A stretch of 64,000 nucleotides of DNA. Origin: Micromonospora thermarum (GTDB lineage: Bacteria > Actinomycetota > Actinomycetes > Mycobacteriales > Micromonosporaceae). Made by a program: the position numbers and the translations under genes. Under the pieces are notes generated by a model. It was not told the origin of the DNA. It saw nothing but the letters and a program-made list of their open reading frames with translations, and searched no databases. Within the stretch, counting starts at the first letter, position 1; each line of letters begins with the position of its first letter. Shown here in pieces: positions 32,840-42,929 of this stretch. The stretch covers positions 1 to 64,000 of the forward strand of contig NZ_JAATEO010000004.1 of the NCBI RefSeq assembly GCF_012034245.1, given 5' to 3'.

Positions 32840-32958
32840 CGCTCCAGTCTGCCCGTGGTGGCGGCGACCGGCAGCGCATCCGACGGCGCCCGGCCCTTGG
32901 CGACCGGGCGATGGCCGTGCACCCGCTCGCTGTGCCACCAGCTCTCGACGAGGACCAC
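32836..32958 (-). CDS. Possible 40-aa coupled microprotein
   Basis: A frame from GTG 32958 to TGA 32836 encodes VLVESWWHSERVHGHRPVAK and then GRAPSDALPVAATTGRLER. Its stop overlaps the hydrolase ATG as ATGA, the coupling pattern used elsewhere in this genome, and the composition (two Trp, three His, no Arg/Pro bias) is protein-like. No ribosome site is visible and the true start could be further upstream. The family is not recognised; this is a candidate only. Confidence 0.4.
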   Translation of the reverse strand: MVLVESWWHSERVHGHRPVAKGRAPSDALPVAATTGRLER

Positions 32959-32996
32959 CGGCAGGTACCCGCCACCGGCATACCCGCCGGCGGCGG

Positions 32997-35945
32997 TCAG
33001 GCGAGCAGCGCCTCGAGGCGTCGGTTCACCGCGGCCAGGGTCGCCCGGACGACGGCCTGGCGCGGGTCGCCGGCGACCAGCGCGGAGCCGGCTAGCTGCT
33101 CGACCCAGCCGTCGCAGACGAGCAGGACCACCACCATGGCCACCTCGCAGTTGCCGAACGGCACCACGGCCGCGTGCTCGACGAAGCAGCGTCCCCGGCC
33201 CGACTCCGGTCCGGACGCGCGCAGCAGCTCGTCGACCGCGGCGGCGGCGGCCACCGCGCACAGGCGCAGCACGTACCCGTCGACGGCCGGGCCGGTCGCG
33301 TACCCGGCCGCGGGCGCGCCGGCCGCCGTCAGCCGAACCTCCACCGTGGCGTCGAGCCCGAACGTGCTGACCTGCACGTGGTCGATCACCACCCGCGGGC
33401 CCGGCTGGCCGCCGGTGTCGAGCGGGCGGGACGGTGCCGCCTCCGTCGTGGTGACCTGGCCCCCGGTGTACGACGTGCCGGCCGTCGCCGGGCTGCCGGT
33501 GGGCGGCGCGGCGACCGAACCCGGCTCGTCGACGGTGGCCCGGCCCCGGTGCGGTCCGCCGGACTGCCGGCGCCGCCGCGGGGTCTCCGGCAGGGCCGCC
33601 TCCGGCCGCTCGGAGCGGGACGGCAGGCCGTCCCGCCCGGCCGGCGGGCGGGGCACCCGGGACTCGGCGGGCCGGGACTCGGCGCCGGGCCGCTCGGCGG
33701 ACCGCCGGCGGACCGGAGGTGCCGGCTCGGCGGGCACACCGGGCACGTTCTGCGGGGCGGCGGCGAGGCCCATCCGCTCCTGGAGGAGCCGGGCGACCTG
33801 CCGGCTCACCTCGGCGGCGTCGGCACCGTCGGCGAGGTCGAGCCGGAGGCTGTGCGCGCCGGCCTGGGTACGGCGCAACTCGGCGTCCCGGACGCCCGCC
33901 ACCCCGCGCACGGCGTCGAGGATGGCGTCCACGTCGAAGCCCTCGGGGCGGTCACGCAAGGGGGCCGGTTCGTCGTCGCGGCGGAGATGGGTGGCGATGC
34001 GGGCAAGTTCCGGGGTCTCGGCGGGTGGCTCCACGGCTGGCGGCTCCGGCACGACGGGCACGTCCGGCTCGGCGGGGACGCGCTGCGGCAACACCGCCGA
34101 CGCAGGGTCCGGCAGCCGGTCGTTGCCGACCGGCCCGGTCGTCGGTGCCGGTTCCGGGGCGGATCGGCGGGCCGCGTAGGGGGGTGCGCTCGTCGGGGCG
34201 GGCGCGGTGGGGATGCGGTCGCGACCGCCGGCGCCGCTCGTGGCGGGCGCGGCGGCGGGACCGCTCGTGGTGGGACCGGCGGCCGTCGGTCCGGTGGCGG
34301 GTGGGTCCGCCGGGGCGGAAGGCTCCGGGCGGAGGCGGAACGGCCGGCGGCTCTCCAGCGAGGCGTCGTCCTTGTCGGGTGTGGCCGCGGCCGCGGCGGG
34401 GGGCGCGCTGGCCGGCCGCTCCGGCGCCCAGGCGGACCGGTCGGCCGGCGGGACCGGGGAGGTCGCCGGCGCCCGGTCGGCGGGTGGCTCGTACATCGGC
34501 CGGATGCCGGGGGCGCGGCCCGACTCGGCGGGCGGGGGATACGCGTCGGCACGTACCGGCTCGTACGGGCGCTGCGGCTCGACCGCCCAGGCGGGGCGCT
34601 CGTCGCGCGCGCGGCGGCCGGTGGCGGGCTCCGCGTCGCGGGCCTCGGGTTCCGGGCGGGCCCGGCGGCCGGACGCCTCCGGACCCGAGCGGAACGGCAC
34701 TGGCTCCGCCTCGTCCCGAGCCCGGCGGCCGGACGTCTCGGGACCGGACGACACCGGCTCGGCCTCGTCCCGGACCCGGCGCCCGGACGGCTCCCACCGG
34801 TCACCCGGCTCGTCACGGCCGGCCTGCTCGGAGCCGTCGCGCGCCCCGCGACCGGGCGCCTCCGGCTCCACCCGCGCCCACGGGGGCGCCCACTCGTTCC
34901 CCCAGCTCGGCCGGTTCCAGCTCGGACCGGACCAGTCCGGCTCGGGGAGCGGTGCGCGGCGGTCCACCACCGGGGCCGATCCCGGCTCCGCCGGGCGGGC
35001 CGGCGCACCGGACGGTGAGCCGGTCGGACCCCTGTCGGCGTCGTCGGCACCGAGCGCACGGTCGATCCCGGACACCCGGTCGCCGGACTCCCAGCGGGCG
35101 CGCGGGCGGTCGGCGTCGTACGCCGGGTCGCCGTCACCGGCCGGCCCCTCGGCCGCGGCGCGGCTCGCCGCGGCCTCACCGAACGCGCGGTCACCGGCGG
35201 GCGGCCGTTCGGTGCGGTCGCCGGCCCGGGGCTCGGTCGGCGGCGGGAACGCGCGCGGGTCGCGCGGCGCCGGCTCGGGCGGGTACGACGGCTCCCAGGT
35301 GCGCGGCTCGTCGCGGGCGGACGGCGGCTCCGGCGACCGGTCGGCCGTCGGCGCGTGGAGGCCGGGCGGCACCTCGAAACCGCTCGCGGCCGTGCCGACC
35401 GGCGGGACCTGCACGGCCGGCGGCGCCGACGTCGGCAGCCCGGGCTCGGCCCACCGGGACGCGCGCGTGACCGGCGGCTCCTCGGAGGCGTGCCGCGCCG
35501 GACCGGCCTCCGGCTCGGCCGGCCCGGAGGGCTGCTCGAGGGCGGGCGCGGGACGCGGGGCGGGCACCACCAGGCGGTCACCACCGTCGGTGTCGCGGCG
35601 CGGCTCACCGGAGAGGCCGGGCGGGGCGCTCACGGGGGACTGGCGGGCGGGCGGCGCCTGGGCGGGGGCGTGCGGGAAGCCGTTGACCCGATGGCCGTTG
35701 ACGTGCGGTCGCGACTCGGCGCCGGACGCGCCGGGCACCGGGGCGGGCAGGTCACCGTGACGTGGGGAGGAGGTGGCCCAGCCGGGGGTCGGGTCGGACC
35801 GCCGCCAGGACGCTGCCGGCTCCGGGGGCCAACCGGCCGCCGGGGGCACCCATCCGCCGCCGGAGCGGGAATGATCCTCCTGTGGACCGGTCCCGTCGCC
35901 GTGCTCTCCCGGGGTGGCGGCACCGGGTTGCCCTGCTTCACTCAC
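32997..35945 (-). CDS. 982-aa largely disordered protein with conserved C-terminal domain
   Basis: GTG 35945 follows AAGGAG by 7 bases; longer frames upstream are not supported. Residues 1 to about 680 are Pro/Arg/Gly/Ser/Glu-rich and disordered, with degenerate repeats of the RRARDEAEPV / SGPEASGRRA type. Folded sequence appears near 710-800 (PEGFDVDAILDAVRGVAGV, ELRRTQAGAHSLRLDLADG, VARLLQERMGLA) and in the last 135 residues (PRVVIDHVQVSTFGLDATVE, YVLRLCAVAAAAAVDELLRA, VPFGNCEVAMVVVLLVCDGW). The last block alternates strands and helices like a small alpha/beta domain. No signal peptide. No known function; it is divergent from a TetR regulator. Confidence 0.8.
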   Translation of the reverse strand: MSEAGQPGAATPGEHGDGTGPQEDHSRSGGGWVPPAAGWPPEPAASWRRSDPTPGWATSSPRHGDLPAPVPGASGAESRPHVNGHRVNGFPHAPAQAPPARQSPVSAPPGLSGEPRRDTDGGDRLVVPAPRPAPALEQPSGPAEPEAGPARHASEEPPVTRASRWAEPGLPTSAPPAVQVPPVGTAASGFEVPPGLHAPTADRSPEPPSARDEPRTWEPSYPPEPAPRDPRAFPPPTEPRAGDRTERPPAGDRAFGEAAASRAAAEGPAGDGDPAYDADRPRARWESGDRVSGIDRALGADDADRGPTGSPSGAPARPAEPGSAPVVDRRAPLPEPDWSGPSWNRPSWGNEWAPPWARVEPEAPGRGARDGSEQAGRDEPGDRWEPSGRRVRDEAEPVSSGPETSGRRARDEAEPVPFRSGPEASGRRARPEPEARDAEPATGRRARDERPAWAVEPQRPYEPVRADAYPPPAESGRAPGIRPMYEPPADRAPATSPVPPADRSAWAPERPASAPPAAAAATPDKDDASLESRRPFRLRPEPSAPADPPATGPTAAGPTTSGPAAAPATSGAGGRDRIPTAPAPTSAPPYAARRSAPEPAPTTGPVGNDRLPDPASAVLPQRVPAEPDVPVVPEPPAVEPPAETPELARIATHLRRDDEPAPLRDRPEGFDVDAILDAVRGVAGVRDAELRRTQAGAHSLRLDLADGADAAEVSRQVARLLQERMGLAAAPQNVPGVPAEPAPPVRRRSAERPGAESRPAESRVPRPPAGRDGLPSRSERPEAALPETPRRRRQSGGPHRGRATVDEPGSVAAPPTGSPATAGTSYTGGQVTTTEAAPSRPLDTGGQPGPRVVIDHVQVSTFGLDATVEVRLTAAGAPAAGYATGPAVDGYVLRLCAVAAAAAVDELLRASGPESGRGRCFVEHAAVVPFGNCEVAMVVVLLVCDGWVEQLAGSALVAGDPRQAVVRATLAAVNRRLEALLA

Positions 35946-36090
35946 CGCGCGCTCCTTGGTCGCCCCCGCTGAGGCTACCGTGTGGTGACAGTGGCGATAA
36001 GTTACAGCGGCGGGCCAATTCCGCGACGGACGAACAGCCCTGACCGGTTCGGGTGAAATGCCGGCTCGTACGAAGAACTCGGAGGTTCCC

Positions 36091-36729
36091 ATGACCGCTG
36101 TGGGGAACGGTGCACAGACCGCCGGCCGGCCCACCCGCCTGCCCCGTTCCGCGCGCCGCAAGCAGCTGCTCGCCGCGGCTCAGGAGGTGTTCGTCGCGCA
36201 GGGCTACCACGCTGCCGCGATGGACGACATCGCCGAGCGCGCGGGGGTCTCCAAGCCGGTGCTGTACCAGCACTTCCCCGGCAAGATGGAGCTCTACCTG
36301 GCGCTGCTCGACACGCACTGCGACGCCATCGTGGCGAAGGTGCAGGACGCGATGCGCGGTACGACCTCCAACAAGGAGCGGGTCAGTGCCTCGGTTCGCG
36401 CCTACTTCGACTTCGTCGACCACGAGAGCGAGGCCTTCCGCCTCGTCTTCGAGTCGGACCTGCGCAACGACCCGGCCGTACGCCAGCGGGTCGAGCGGGT
36501 CGAGCAGGGCTGCATCGCGGCCATCACCGACACGATCATCTCGGACACCGGCGTGAGCCGGGCGCACGCGGAGCTGCTCGCGTCCGGGCTGGTCGGTGCG
36601 GCCGAGACCGCCGCGCAGTTCTGGCTGGCCAGCGGCCGGCAGGTGCCCAAGGCGGAGGCCGAGGCCCTGGTGGCCGCGCTCTCCTGGCGGGGCATCGCCA
36701 GCTTCCCGCTGCAAGGTGAGTCAGCCTGA
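36091..36729 (+). CDS. TetR family transcriptional regulator
   Basis: 212 aa from ATG 36091 with GGAGG 7 bases upstream; an in-frame ATG at 36058 lacks one. The helix-turn-helix is at about 22-68 (RRKQLLAAAQEVFVAQGYHA, DDIAERAGVSKPVLYQHFPG), followed by a helical ligand/dimer domain (YFDFVDHESEAFRLVFESDL, LASGLVGAAETAAQFWLAS). It probably represses nearby genes, either DUF3107, which follows 64 bases on, or the divergent 982-aa gene. The ligand is unknown. Confidence 0.94.
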   Translation: MTAVGNGAQTAGRPTRLPRSARRKQLLAAAQEVFVAQGYHAAAMDDIAERAGVSKPVLYQHFPGKMELYLALLDTHCDAIVAKVQDAMRGTTSNKERVSASVRAYFDFVDHESEAFRLVFESDLRNDPAVRQRVERVEQGCIAAITDTIISDTGVSRAHAELLASGLVGAAETAAQFWLASGRQVPKAEAEALVAALSWRGIASFPLQGESA

Positions 36730-36793
36730 CCGCCAGCCCGGTGATCGGATAGCCTTCGCAGGGCGGCATATTCGCCCCAGTTGAGGAGGCACA

Positions 36794-37021
36794 GTGGAGG
36801 TCAAGATCGGCGTGCAGTACGCGCCGCGCGAGCTGGTTCTGGAGAGCGCGCAGTCGCCGGCCGAGATCGAGCAGATCGTGACCGACGCCATCGCCGGCAA
36901 CGCCGGCACGCTCTCCCTCACCGACGAGAAGGGCCGGCGGGTCATCGTGCCGGTCGACAAGGTCGCCTACGTGGAGATCGCCGAGGCGTCCCCCCGGGCG
37001 GTCGGGTTCACCGTCCGCTGA
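36794..37021 (+). CDS. DUF3107 family protein
   Basis: 75 aa, GTG start with GAGGAGG 7 bases upstream. The whole protein is the DUF3107 domain, a small actinobacteria-specific family: MEVKIGVQYAPRELVLESAQ, then EIEQIVTDAIAG, LSLTDEKGRRVIVPVDKVAY and EIAEASPRAVGF. The likely beta-alpha-beta-beta fold suggests a small ATP- or ligand-independent binding module, but no function is established. It is often found beside TetR and ferritin-like or DEAD-box genes, as here. Cytosolic. Confidence 0.93.
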   Translation: MEVKIGVQYAPRELVLESAQSPAEIEQIVTDAIAGNAGTLSLTDEKGRRVIVPVDKVAYVEIAEASPRAVGFTVR

Positions 37022-37060
37022 GCCGCGGCGCACCCAGACGCACCTCCGACCATTCGGCCC

Positions 37061-37097
37061 GACGCCGCGGCAGGTGCCCGTCACCTGCCGCGGCGTC
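37061..37097. terminator. Perfect 16-bp hairpin between convergent genes
   Basis: GACGCCGCGGCAGGTG (37061-37076) pairs exactly with 37082-37097 over a 5-base loop, between the converging DUF3107 and ferritin-like genes. Bidirectional terminator. Confidence 0.85.
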
Positions 37098-37102
37098 CCC
37101 GG

Positions 37103-37795
37103 TCAGTTGTTGAGGCCGACGGCCGCCATCCGGGCGGTGTGGGCGGCGGTCAACCTGCGGAACAGGCCCGGCACGTCCACCTGCTCCCCCCGCGCGATGA
37201 GCGCGGTCAACGCGCCCCGGTCGGCGGACGCGACCCGGCCGGCCTGCGACAGCGCCTCGCCGACCAGCCGGCGCGCCCACATGGACAGCCGGTTGGCCAC
37301 CCGGGGGTCGGCCTCGATGGCCGCCCGGATCTCGGCGGCGGCGAACTCCGCGTAGCGCGACTCGTGCAGCACCTCCAGCACGAGTCCCCGGTCCGGCTCG
37401 GCCAGCACGTCGGCGATCTCCCGGATGAAGTCGTCGGTGATGGCGTCCCCGACGTACGCCTTCGTCACCGCCTCGGCCCAGTCCTTCGGCTCGGTGGAGT
37501 CGTGGTACGCCTGCAACGGCTCCACGTAGACCTCCATCGCGTCGTCGGGCAGGACGCCCAGTTCCCCGAGCCGGTCGGCGAGCCGCCGGTAGTTGCGGAT
37601 CTCCGCGGCGGCCATCTCGCCCAGCGCCGCCCGCCGGGGCAGGTCGGGGGCCAGCCGGGCGTCGGCGGCCATCCGCTCGAAGGCGAGCAGCTCACCGAAG
37701 GCCACCAGGCCGAGCAGGTCGACGAGCGCGGAATCGGCCACGGCGGCGTCGGTCGGGGCGGAATCGGTTGACGTGGGATCGCTTGGGGCGGACAC
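37103..37795 (-). CDS. Ferritin-like fold protein (MiaE-like)
   Basis: 230 aa. Four-helix-bundle ferritin-like protein with diiron-type Glu/His positions: GLVAFGELLAFERMAADARL, GEMAAAEIRNYRRLADRLGE, KDWAEAVTKAYVGDAITDDF, FIREIADVLAEP and the paired E(x)2H of LEVLHESRYAEFAAAEIRAA. It resembles the tRNA-hydroxylase MiaE superfamily used in actinobacterial annotations, but the substrate is not known. The first 20 residues are a Ser/Thr/Asp-rich leader. It is convergent with DUF3107 and divergent from the DEAD-box gene. Confidence 0.88.
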   Translation of the reverse strand: MSAPSDPTSTDSAPTDAAVADSALVDLLGLVAFGELLAFERMAADARLAPDLPRRAALGEMAAAEIRNYRRLADRLGELGVLPDDAMEVYVEPLQAYHDSTEPKDWAEAVTKAYVGDAITDDFIREIADVLAEPDRGLVLEVLHESRYAEFAAAEIRAAIEADPRVANRLSMWARRLVGEALSQAGRVASADRGALTALIARGEQVDVPGLFRRLTAAHTARMAAVGLNN

Positions 37796-38116
37796 CAGCG
37801 CAGGGTACCGTCCGGCAGCGAAATCGCCTCGCTGTGAACGCCGTCACACCTGTCCGTTTCCGGGTAGGGCACCCTGACCAGGACGGCGTACGGCACCCCG
37901 ACCAGGAATCAGAACGGGGTCGGACCTGTTCAGGTAGACTGGAGCAGTTGCCGTGGGCGCCGACCGACGTTTGATCTGGTCGCAGCCGGTCCCACGGCGC
38001 GCGTGCGGCCCGGTCCCGCGCGGCAGATCCGCCGCCGACCGTGTGGCCCGCGCCATACCGTCCGCGCCCTGAGGACTCAACGGGGCGCACCCACGAGAGG
38101 GCACCCCCAAATCCAC
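37796..38116 (+). promoter_or_regulatory. Long leader region of the DEAD-box gene
   Basis: A 320-base gap between divergent genes with no coding sequence. A possible -10 element TAGACT lies near 37936-37941, which would give a 5' leader of about 170 bases. Long leaders are common on cold-shock DEAD-box helicase mRNAs. No riboswitch fold was recognised. Confidence 0.35.
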
Positions 38117-39778
<1,662 letters not shown>

Positions 39779-39794
39779 CACACGCGCACATCCC

Positions 39795-39827
39795 ACGTCC
39801 CCCGTCTCCTTAGGGAGCGGGGGACGT
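39795..39827 (+). terminator. Hairpin after the DEAD-box gene
   Basis: ACGTCCCCCG-CTCC pairs with GGAG-CGGGGGACGT around a TTA loop with one bulged base, 16 bases after the helicase stop. Confidence 0.8.
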
Positions 39828-39943
39828 CGCGCGCTCAGGAAGACACGGGCCGCACCGTCGACCACTCGGCCGGCCTCCTTTGCTCTGCGGGTACATCAGT
39901 TCGTCGCCGCCGGGCACAACACCCCACCGGGGAGGATCAACCC

Positions 39944-41167
39944 ATGCCGGAGCCACTGGACGCCGCGCTCGCCGAGGTGCGGGCGCTGCTGCTCGACCCC
40001 GGGCTGACGCGGGCGGTGGCCGCCGGCCGGCGGCGCGGGCAGCGCCCCTCGGTGGTCCGGGCGGAGCTGCGGCCGGTCACCCTCAAGGCCGGCCCCCGCC
40101 TCCAGATCGCCACGTCCGACGGCAGCCGGCCCTACACCCGCAATGTGGCGCCCGGCACGGAGGCGGACGCGGCGGTGGACGCGCTGCTCGCCGAGCCGTT
40201 CGGCAACTGGCACGTGGAGACCGTGCGGACGACCCTGCAACTGCGGGTGACGAAGTCGGGCGAGGCACAGGTGCACCGCGCGGCGACGGACCGCCCGACA
40301 GCCGAGCCGGCCGGTCACGACCGGGCGAAGGACTACCTGCTGGACCCCGGTGATCCCATCTTCGCCGAGATCGGCGGATCGGCGGCGAAGCGGCGTCAGG
40401 TGGACGCCTTCCTGCGGGCGCTCGCCGCGACGCTCCCCGACGACCTGACCGGCCCGCTGCGGGTGGTGGACCTGGGGTGCGGGAACGCGTACCTGACGTT
40501 CGCCGCGTACCGGTGGCTGGCCCAGCGGGGGCTCGACGTGCACCTGGTCGGCGTGGACGTCCGCGAGGACCAGCGGCAGCGCAACACCGAGCTGGCACAG
40601 CGGCTGGGCTGGGCGGACCGGGTGCGATTCGTCGCGGGCTCGATCGCCGACGCGATCGTCGAGCCCGCTCCGGACCTGGTGCTGGCGCTGCACGCCTGCG
40701 ACACCGCCACCGACGAGGCGCTCGCGCGGGCCGTCCGCTGGAGGGCTCGCTGGGTGCTCGCGGCACCGTGCTGCCACCACGACGTCGCGGCGCAGCTGCG
40801 CTCCCGGCCGGCGCCGCCGCCGTACGACCTGCTGACCCGGCAGGGCATCCTCCGGGAGCGCTTCGCGGACGTGCTCACCGACGCGCTGCGGGCGGGGCTG
40901 CTGCGGCTGCACGGCTACCGGGCCGAGGTGGTCGAATTCGTCGACTCGCGGCACACGCCGCGGAACCTGTTGATCCGGGCCCGGCGCACCGCCACCGCAC
41001 CGACCGGGGCGCAGCGGGCGGAGTACCGGGCGCTGGTCGACCAGTGGGGCGTCACGCCGAGGCTGGCGACCCTGCTCGGTGGGCCGGTGGGCGACGCCAC
41101 CGACGGCAGCACCGCCGCGCCGGGCCCCGTCACCGGTGGCACGGCCGCCGGGGCGACCGCGGGCTGA
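39944..41167 (+). CDS. SAM-dependent methyltransferase (Methyltransf_32 / METTL25-like)
   Basis: 407 aa, ATG start with GGGGAGG upstream. The N-terminal part (about 1-150) is non-catalytic (RPVTLKAGPRLQIATSDGSR). The Rossmann domain starts near 150 with VVDLGCGNAYLTFAAYRWLA, VHLVGVDVREDQRQRNTELA, LHACDTATDEALARAVRW and LAAPCCHHDVAAQLR, the block typical of the Methyltransf_32 family (eukaryotic METTL25/RRNAD1 relatives). It probably methylates an RNA, but the substrate is unknown. The C-terminal 45 residues are low-complexity. Monocistronic. Confidence 0.88.
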   Translation: MPEPLDAALAEVRALLLDPGLTRAVAAGRRRGQRPSVVRAELRPVTLKAGPRLQIATSDGSRPYTRNVAPGTEADAAVDALLAEPFGNWHVETVRTTLQLRVTKSGEAQVHRAATDRPTAEPAGHDRAKDYLLDPGDPIFAEIGGSAAKRRQVDAFLRALAATLPDDLTGPLRVVDLGCGNAYLTFAAYRWLAQRGLDVHLVGVDVREDQRQRNTELAQRLGWADRVRFVAGSIADAIVEPAPDLVLALHACDTATDEALARAVRWRARWVLAAPCCHHDVAAQLRSRPAPPPYDLLTRQGILRERFADVLTDALRAGLLRLHGYRAEVVEFVDSRHTPRNLLIRARRTATAPTGAQRAEYRALVDQWGVTPRLATLLGGPVGDATDGSTAAPGPVTGGTAAGATAG

Positions 41168-41209
41168 CGCCGGGTCAGCGGCGGCGGTCGCCGTTCCGAA
41201 CGTCGTGCC

Positions 41210-41229
41210 TGATTGATGAACGACAATCA
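41210..41229 (+). promoter_or_regulatory. Inverted repeat TGATTG-N8-CAATCA
   Basis: TGATTG at 41210-41215 and CAATCA at 41224-41229 form a perfect 6-bp inverted repeat with an 8-base spacer in AT-richer DNA than its surroundings. It has operator geometry and lies upstream of the XRE regulator gene. Confidence 0.45.
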
Positions 41230-41266
41230 TCGCTCGTACCGGCGCGCGTTCTGCGGCCGCACGACG

Positions 41267-41290
41267 GACCGTCCCGTCGACGGGACGGTC
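41267..41290 (+). promoter_or_regulatory. Perfect 24-bp palindrome upstream of XRE regulator
   Basis: Half-site GACCGTCCCGTC followed immediately by its exact complement, centred on GTCGAC, 90 bases before the XRE start. With no loop, an operator for a dimeric regulator fits better than a terminator; autoregulation by the adjacent XRE protein is an inference. Confidence 0.6.
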
Positions 41291-41380
41291 TGGTCGGTCA
41301 GTCAATTGCTTCCACCGCGAGCCGTACTACCCTCGAACCCACGCACCGTCGGTGCCGGCCGGGAGGGAAGACCCGCTGGA

Positions 41381-41797
41381 ATGGCTTCGGTAGAGCTATC
41401 GCCGCAGGCGGCGTTCGCGCGCTTCGTGCGGCGCGCCATCGACGACGCCCGGGAGGAGCGCGGGTGGACCGTCACCGACCTGGCGTCACACACAGGTGTC
41501 GGTCGCTCCACCGTCTTCCGCTGGCTCGCCGGTGACTGGCAGGACTACCCCGAGCTGGCGAAGGTGCGCGGGTTCTGCGCCGCGCTCGACCTGCCCGTCG
41601 CGGCCGCGTTCCGCGCGCTCGGCCTGCCGGACGCCGGCCCCACGCCCCGCCGCCGCAGCGACGACGGGCCGGTCGACGCGGACGTCCGGGTGATCCTCCA
41701 GCGGCTCGCCGACCCGACCGTGCCGGCCGAGGAGAAGCACCACATCCGGGACCTGCTGCGCTACCTGGCCCGCCGCCCGATCCGCCGGGTCGGCTGA
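41381..41797 (+). CDS. XRE family transcriptional regulator
   Basis: 138 aa, ATG at 41381; a purine-rich GGGAGGG lies 14 bases upstream, a long spacing, so the start is not certain. The helix-turn-helix covers about 15-70 (FARFVRRAIDDAREERGWTV, DLASHTGVGRSTVFRWLAGD). The C-terminal part (DADVRVILQRLADPTVPAEE, KHHIRDLLRYLARR) is a helical dimer or effector segment. The DNA target may be the palindromes just upstream. It is convergent with the anchored protein gene. Confidence 0.92.
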   Translation: MASVELSPQAAFARFVRRAIDDAREERGWTVTDLASHTGVGRSTVFRWLAGDWQDYPELAKVRGFCAALDLPVAAAFRALGLPDAGPTPRRRSDDGPVDADVRVILQRLADPTVPAEEKHHIRDLLRYLARRPIRRVG

Positions 41798-41813
41798 CGA
41801 ACGGGCGGGGCCG

Positions 41814-41829
41814 CGCCCCGGCCGGGGCG
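41814..41829. terminator. 16-bp GC palindrome between convergent genes
   Basis: CGCCCCGG followed directly by CCGGGGCG, between the convergent XRE and anchored-protein stops. Confidence 0.4.
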
Positions 41830-41840
41830 TGCGCCGCCGG

Positions 41841-42791
41841 TCAGGCGTCGAGCGTGAACTCGGCGGTCCGCACCACACCGTCGACCTGGAAGTCCAGGTA
41901 GAGGCGGTACCGGCCGGAGCCGGGCACGGTCACCCAGAACCGCACCGTCCCGTCGACCAGGGCCGGTTCGGGGTGGACGTGCAGGTATCCGAGGTCTCCC
42001 GCGCGGAGCGCGACCAGGTGCCCGTACGCCCCGAGGTACCGCTCCAGCGTCACCGGTCGGCCACCCTCGCCGGTGATCCGGAAGGTCAGCGGCACCGACA
42101 CGCCGGCCTGCGGGGTGCCCTGGTAGTCGACGGTGAACCCGCCCACGGTGGTCGACGTGGTCGCCGCCGGCAGCGGGCGCGGGTCGTAGTCGCCGGCCGC
42201 GACCAGGTCTCTTCCCAGGGTCACCGCCGTCTGCCGGCCGTCGTCGGCGAGGGCGGTGAAGTCGGCGTACGCGCGCCAGACGCCCGGCTGCGGCAGCGTC
42301 AGCGGCACCGACCAGGTGCCGTCGGCCGCCATCGTGGGGTGCACGTGCTGGTAGCCGGTGAGGTCACGGCGCACCACGATGAGGTGCAGCGGCTTGTCGT
42401 GCACCACGGCGAACCGGGTCACCGGGCGGCGCTGCGCGTCGCGGATCTGGAACCTCAGCTCGCCGGGACGGCCGGCGACGAAGTCCACGGCCGACGGGGC
42501 GAGGGTGTAGCCGGCGGCGCTGACCGACAGGCCGGTGGCCTCCGCCGCCAGGCCCTGGTCGGCACCGTGTTCGTGGGCCCCGGTGCCGGGTGCGTGGGTG
42601 TGGTCGGCGAGCGCGCTGCCGTAGCCGACCTCCGTGGTCGGGTCGCCGCCGCCGGTCCGGCCGAGGCCGAACCCGAGCAGGACGGCGAGGATCAGCCCGC
42701 CCACCACCAGCGCCAGCCGCAGCGTGCTCCGGTCGGGCACGGCGGAGACACGGTCAGCGCGCGCGGCGTCCGGCGGCGGCTGATCGGTCAT
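41841..42791 (-). CDS. Membrane-anchored His-rich extracellular protein
   Basis: 316 aa from ATG 42791. A cytoplasmic lead (about 1-23), one membrane helix (about 26-44, LALVVGGLILAVLLGFGLGR), a His-rich stretch (HTHAPGTGAHEHGADQG, about 63-79) and two beta-sandwich repeats of about 100 residues. Each repeat carries a YxHVHP-type motif (GYQHVHPTMAADGTW and LGYLHVHPEPALVDGTVRFW). Such paired HVHP domains with a His-rich linker resemble periplasmic copper-handling proteins, so metal binding is plausible but inferred. Function otherwise unknown. It lies downstream of recQ on the same strand. Confidence 0.8.
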   Translation of the reverse strand: MTDQPPPDAARADRVSAVPDRSTLRLALVVGGLILAVLLGFGLGRTGGGDPTTEVGYGSALADHTHAPGTGAHEHGADQGLAAEATGLSVSAAGYTLAPSAVDFVAGRPGELRFQIRDAQRRPVTRFAVVHDKPLHLIVVRRDLTGYQHVHPTMAADGTWSVPLTLPQPGVWRAYADFTALADDGRQTAVTLGRDLVAAGDYDPRPLPAATTSTTVGGFTVDYQGTPQAGVSVPLTFRITGEGGRPVTLERYLGAYGHLVALRAGDLGYLHVHPEPALVDGTVRFWVTVPGSGRYRLYLDFQVDGVVRTAEFTLDA

Positions 42792-42929
42792 ACCGTCCAC
42801 GCTACCGTCGGCGACGCGCCCCGCCGGGCGGGTGCCCGCCGGGCGTGGTGACCGTCGCAATCCGCCGGGCCCGGGAACTTCTCCGGCCCGTCCGACGACG
42901 TACGGGCAGGTCAGGACGCATCCCCGCGG

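Noticed and set aside
37796..38116. Riboswitch in the DEAD-box leader
   Set aside because: The length fits, but no known riboswitch core (TPP, SAM, cobalamin, c-di-GMP, c-di-AMP) was recognised.
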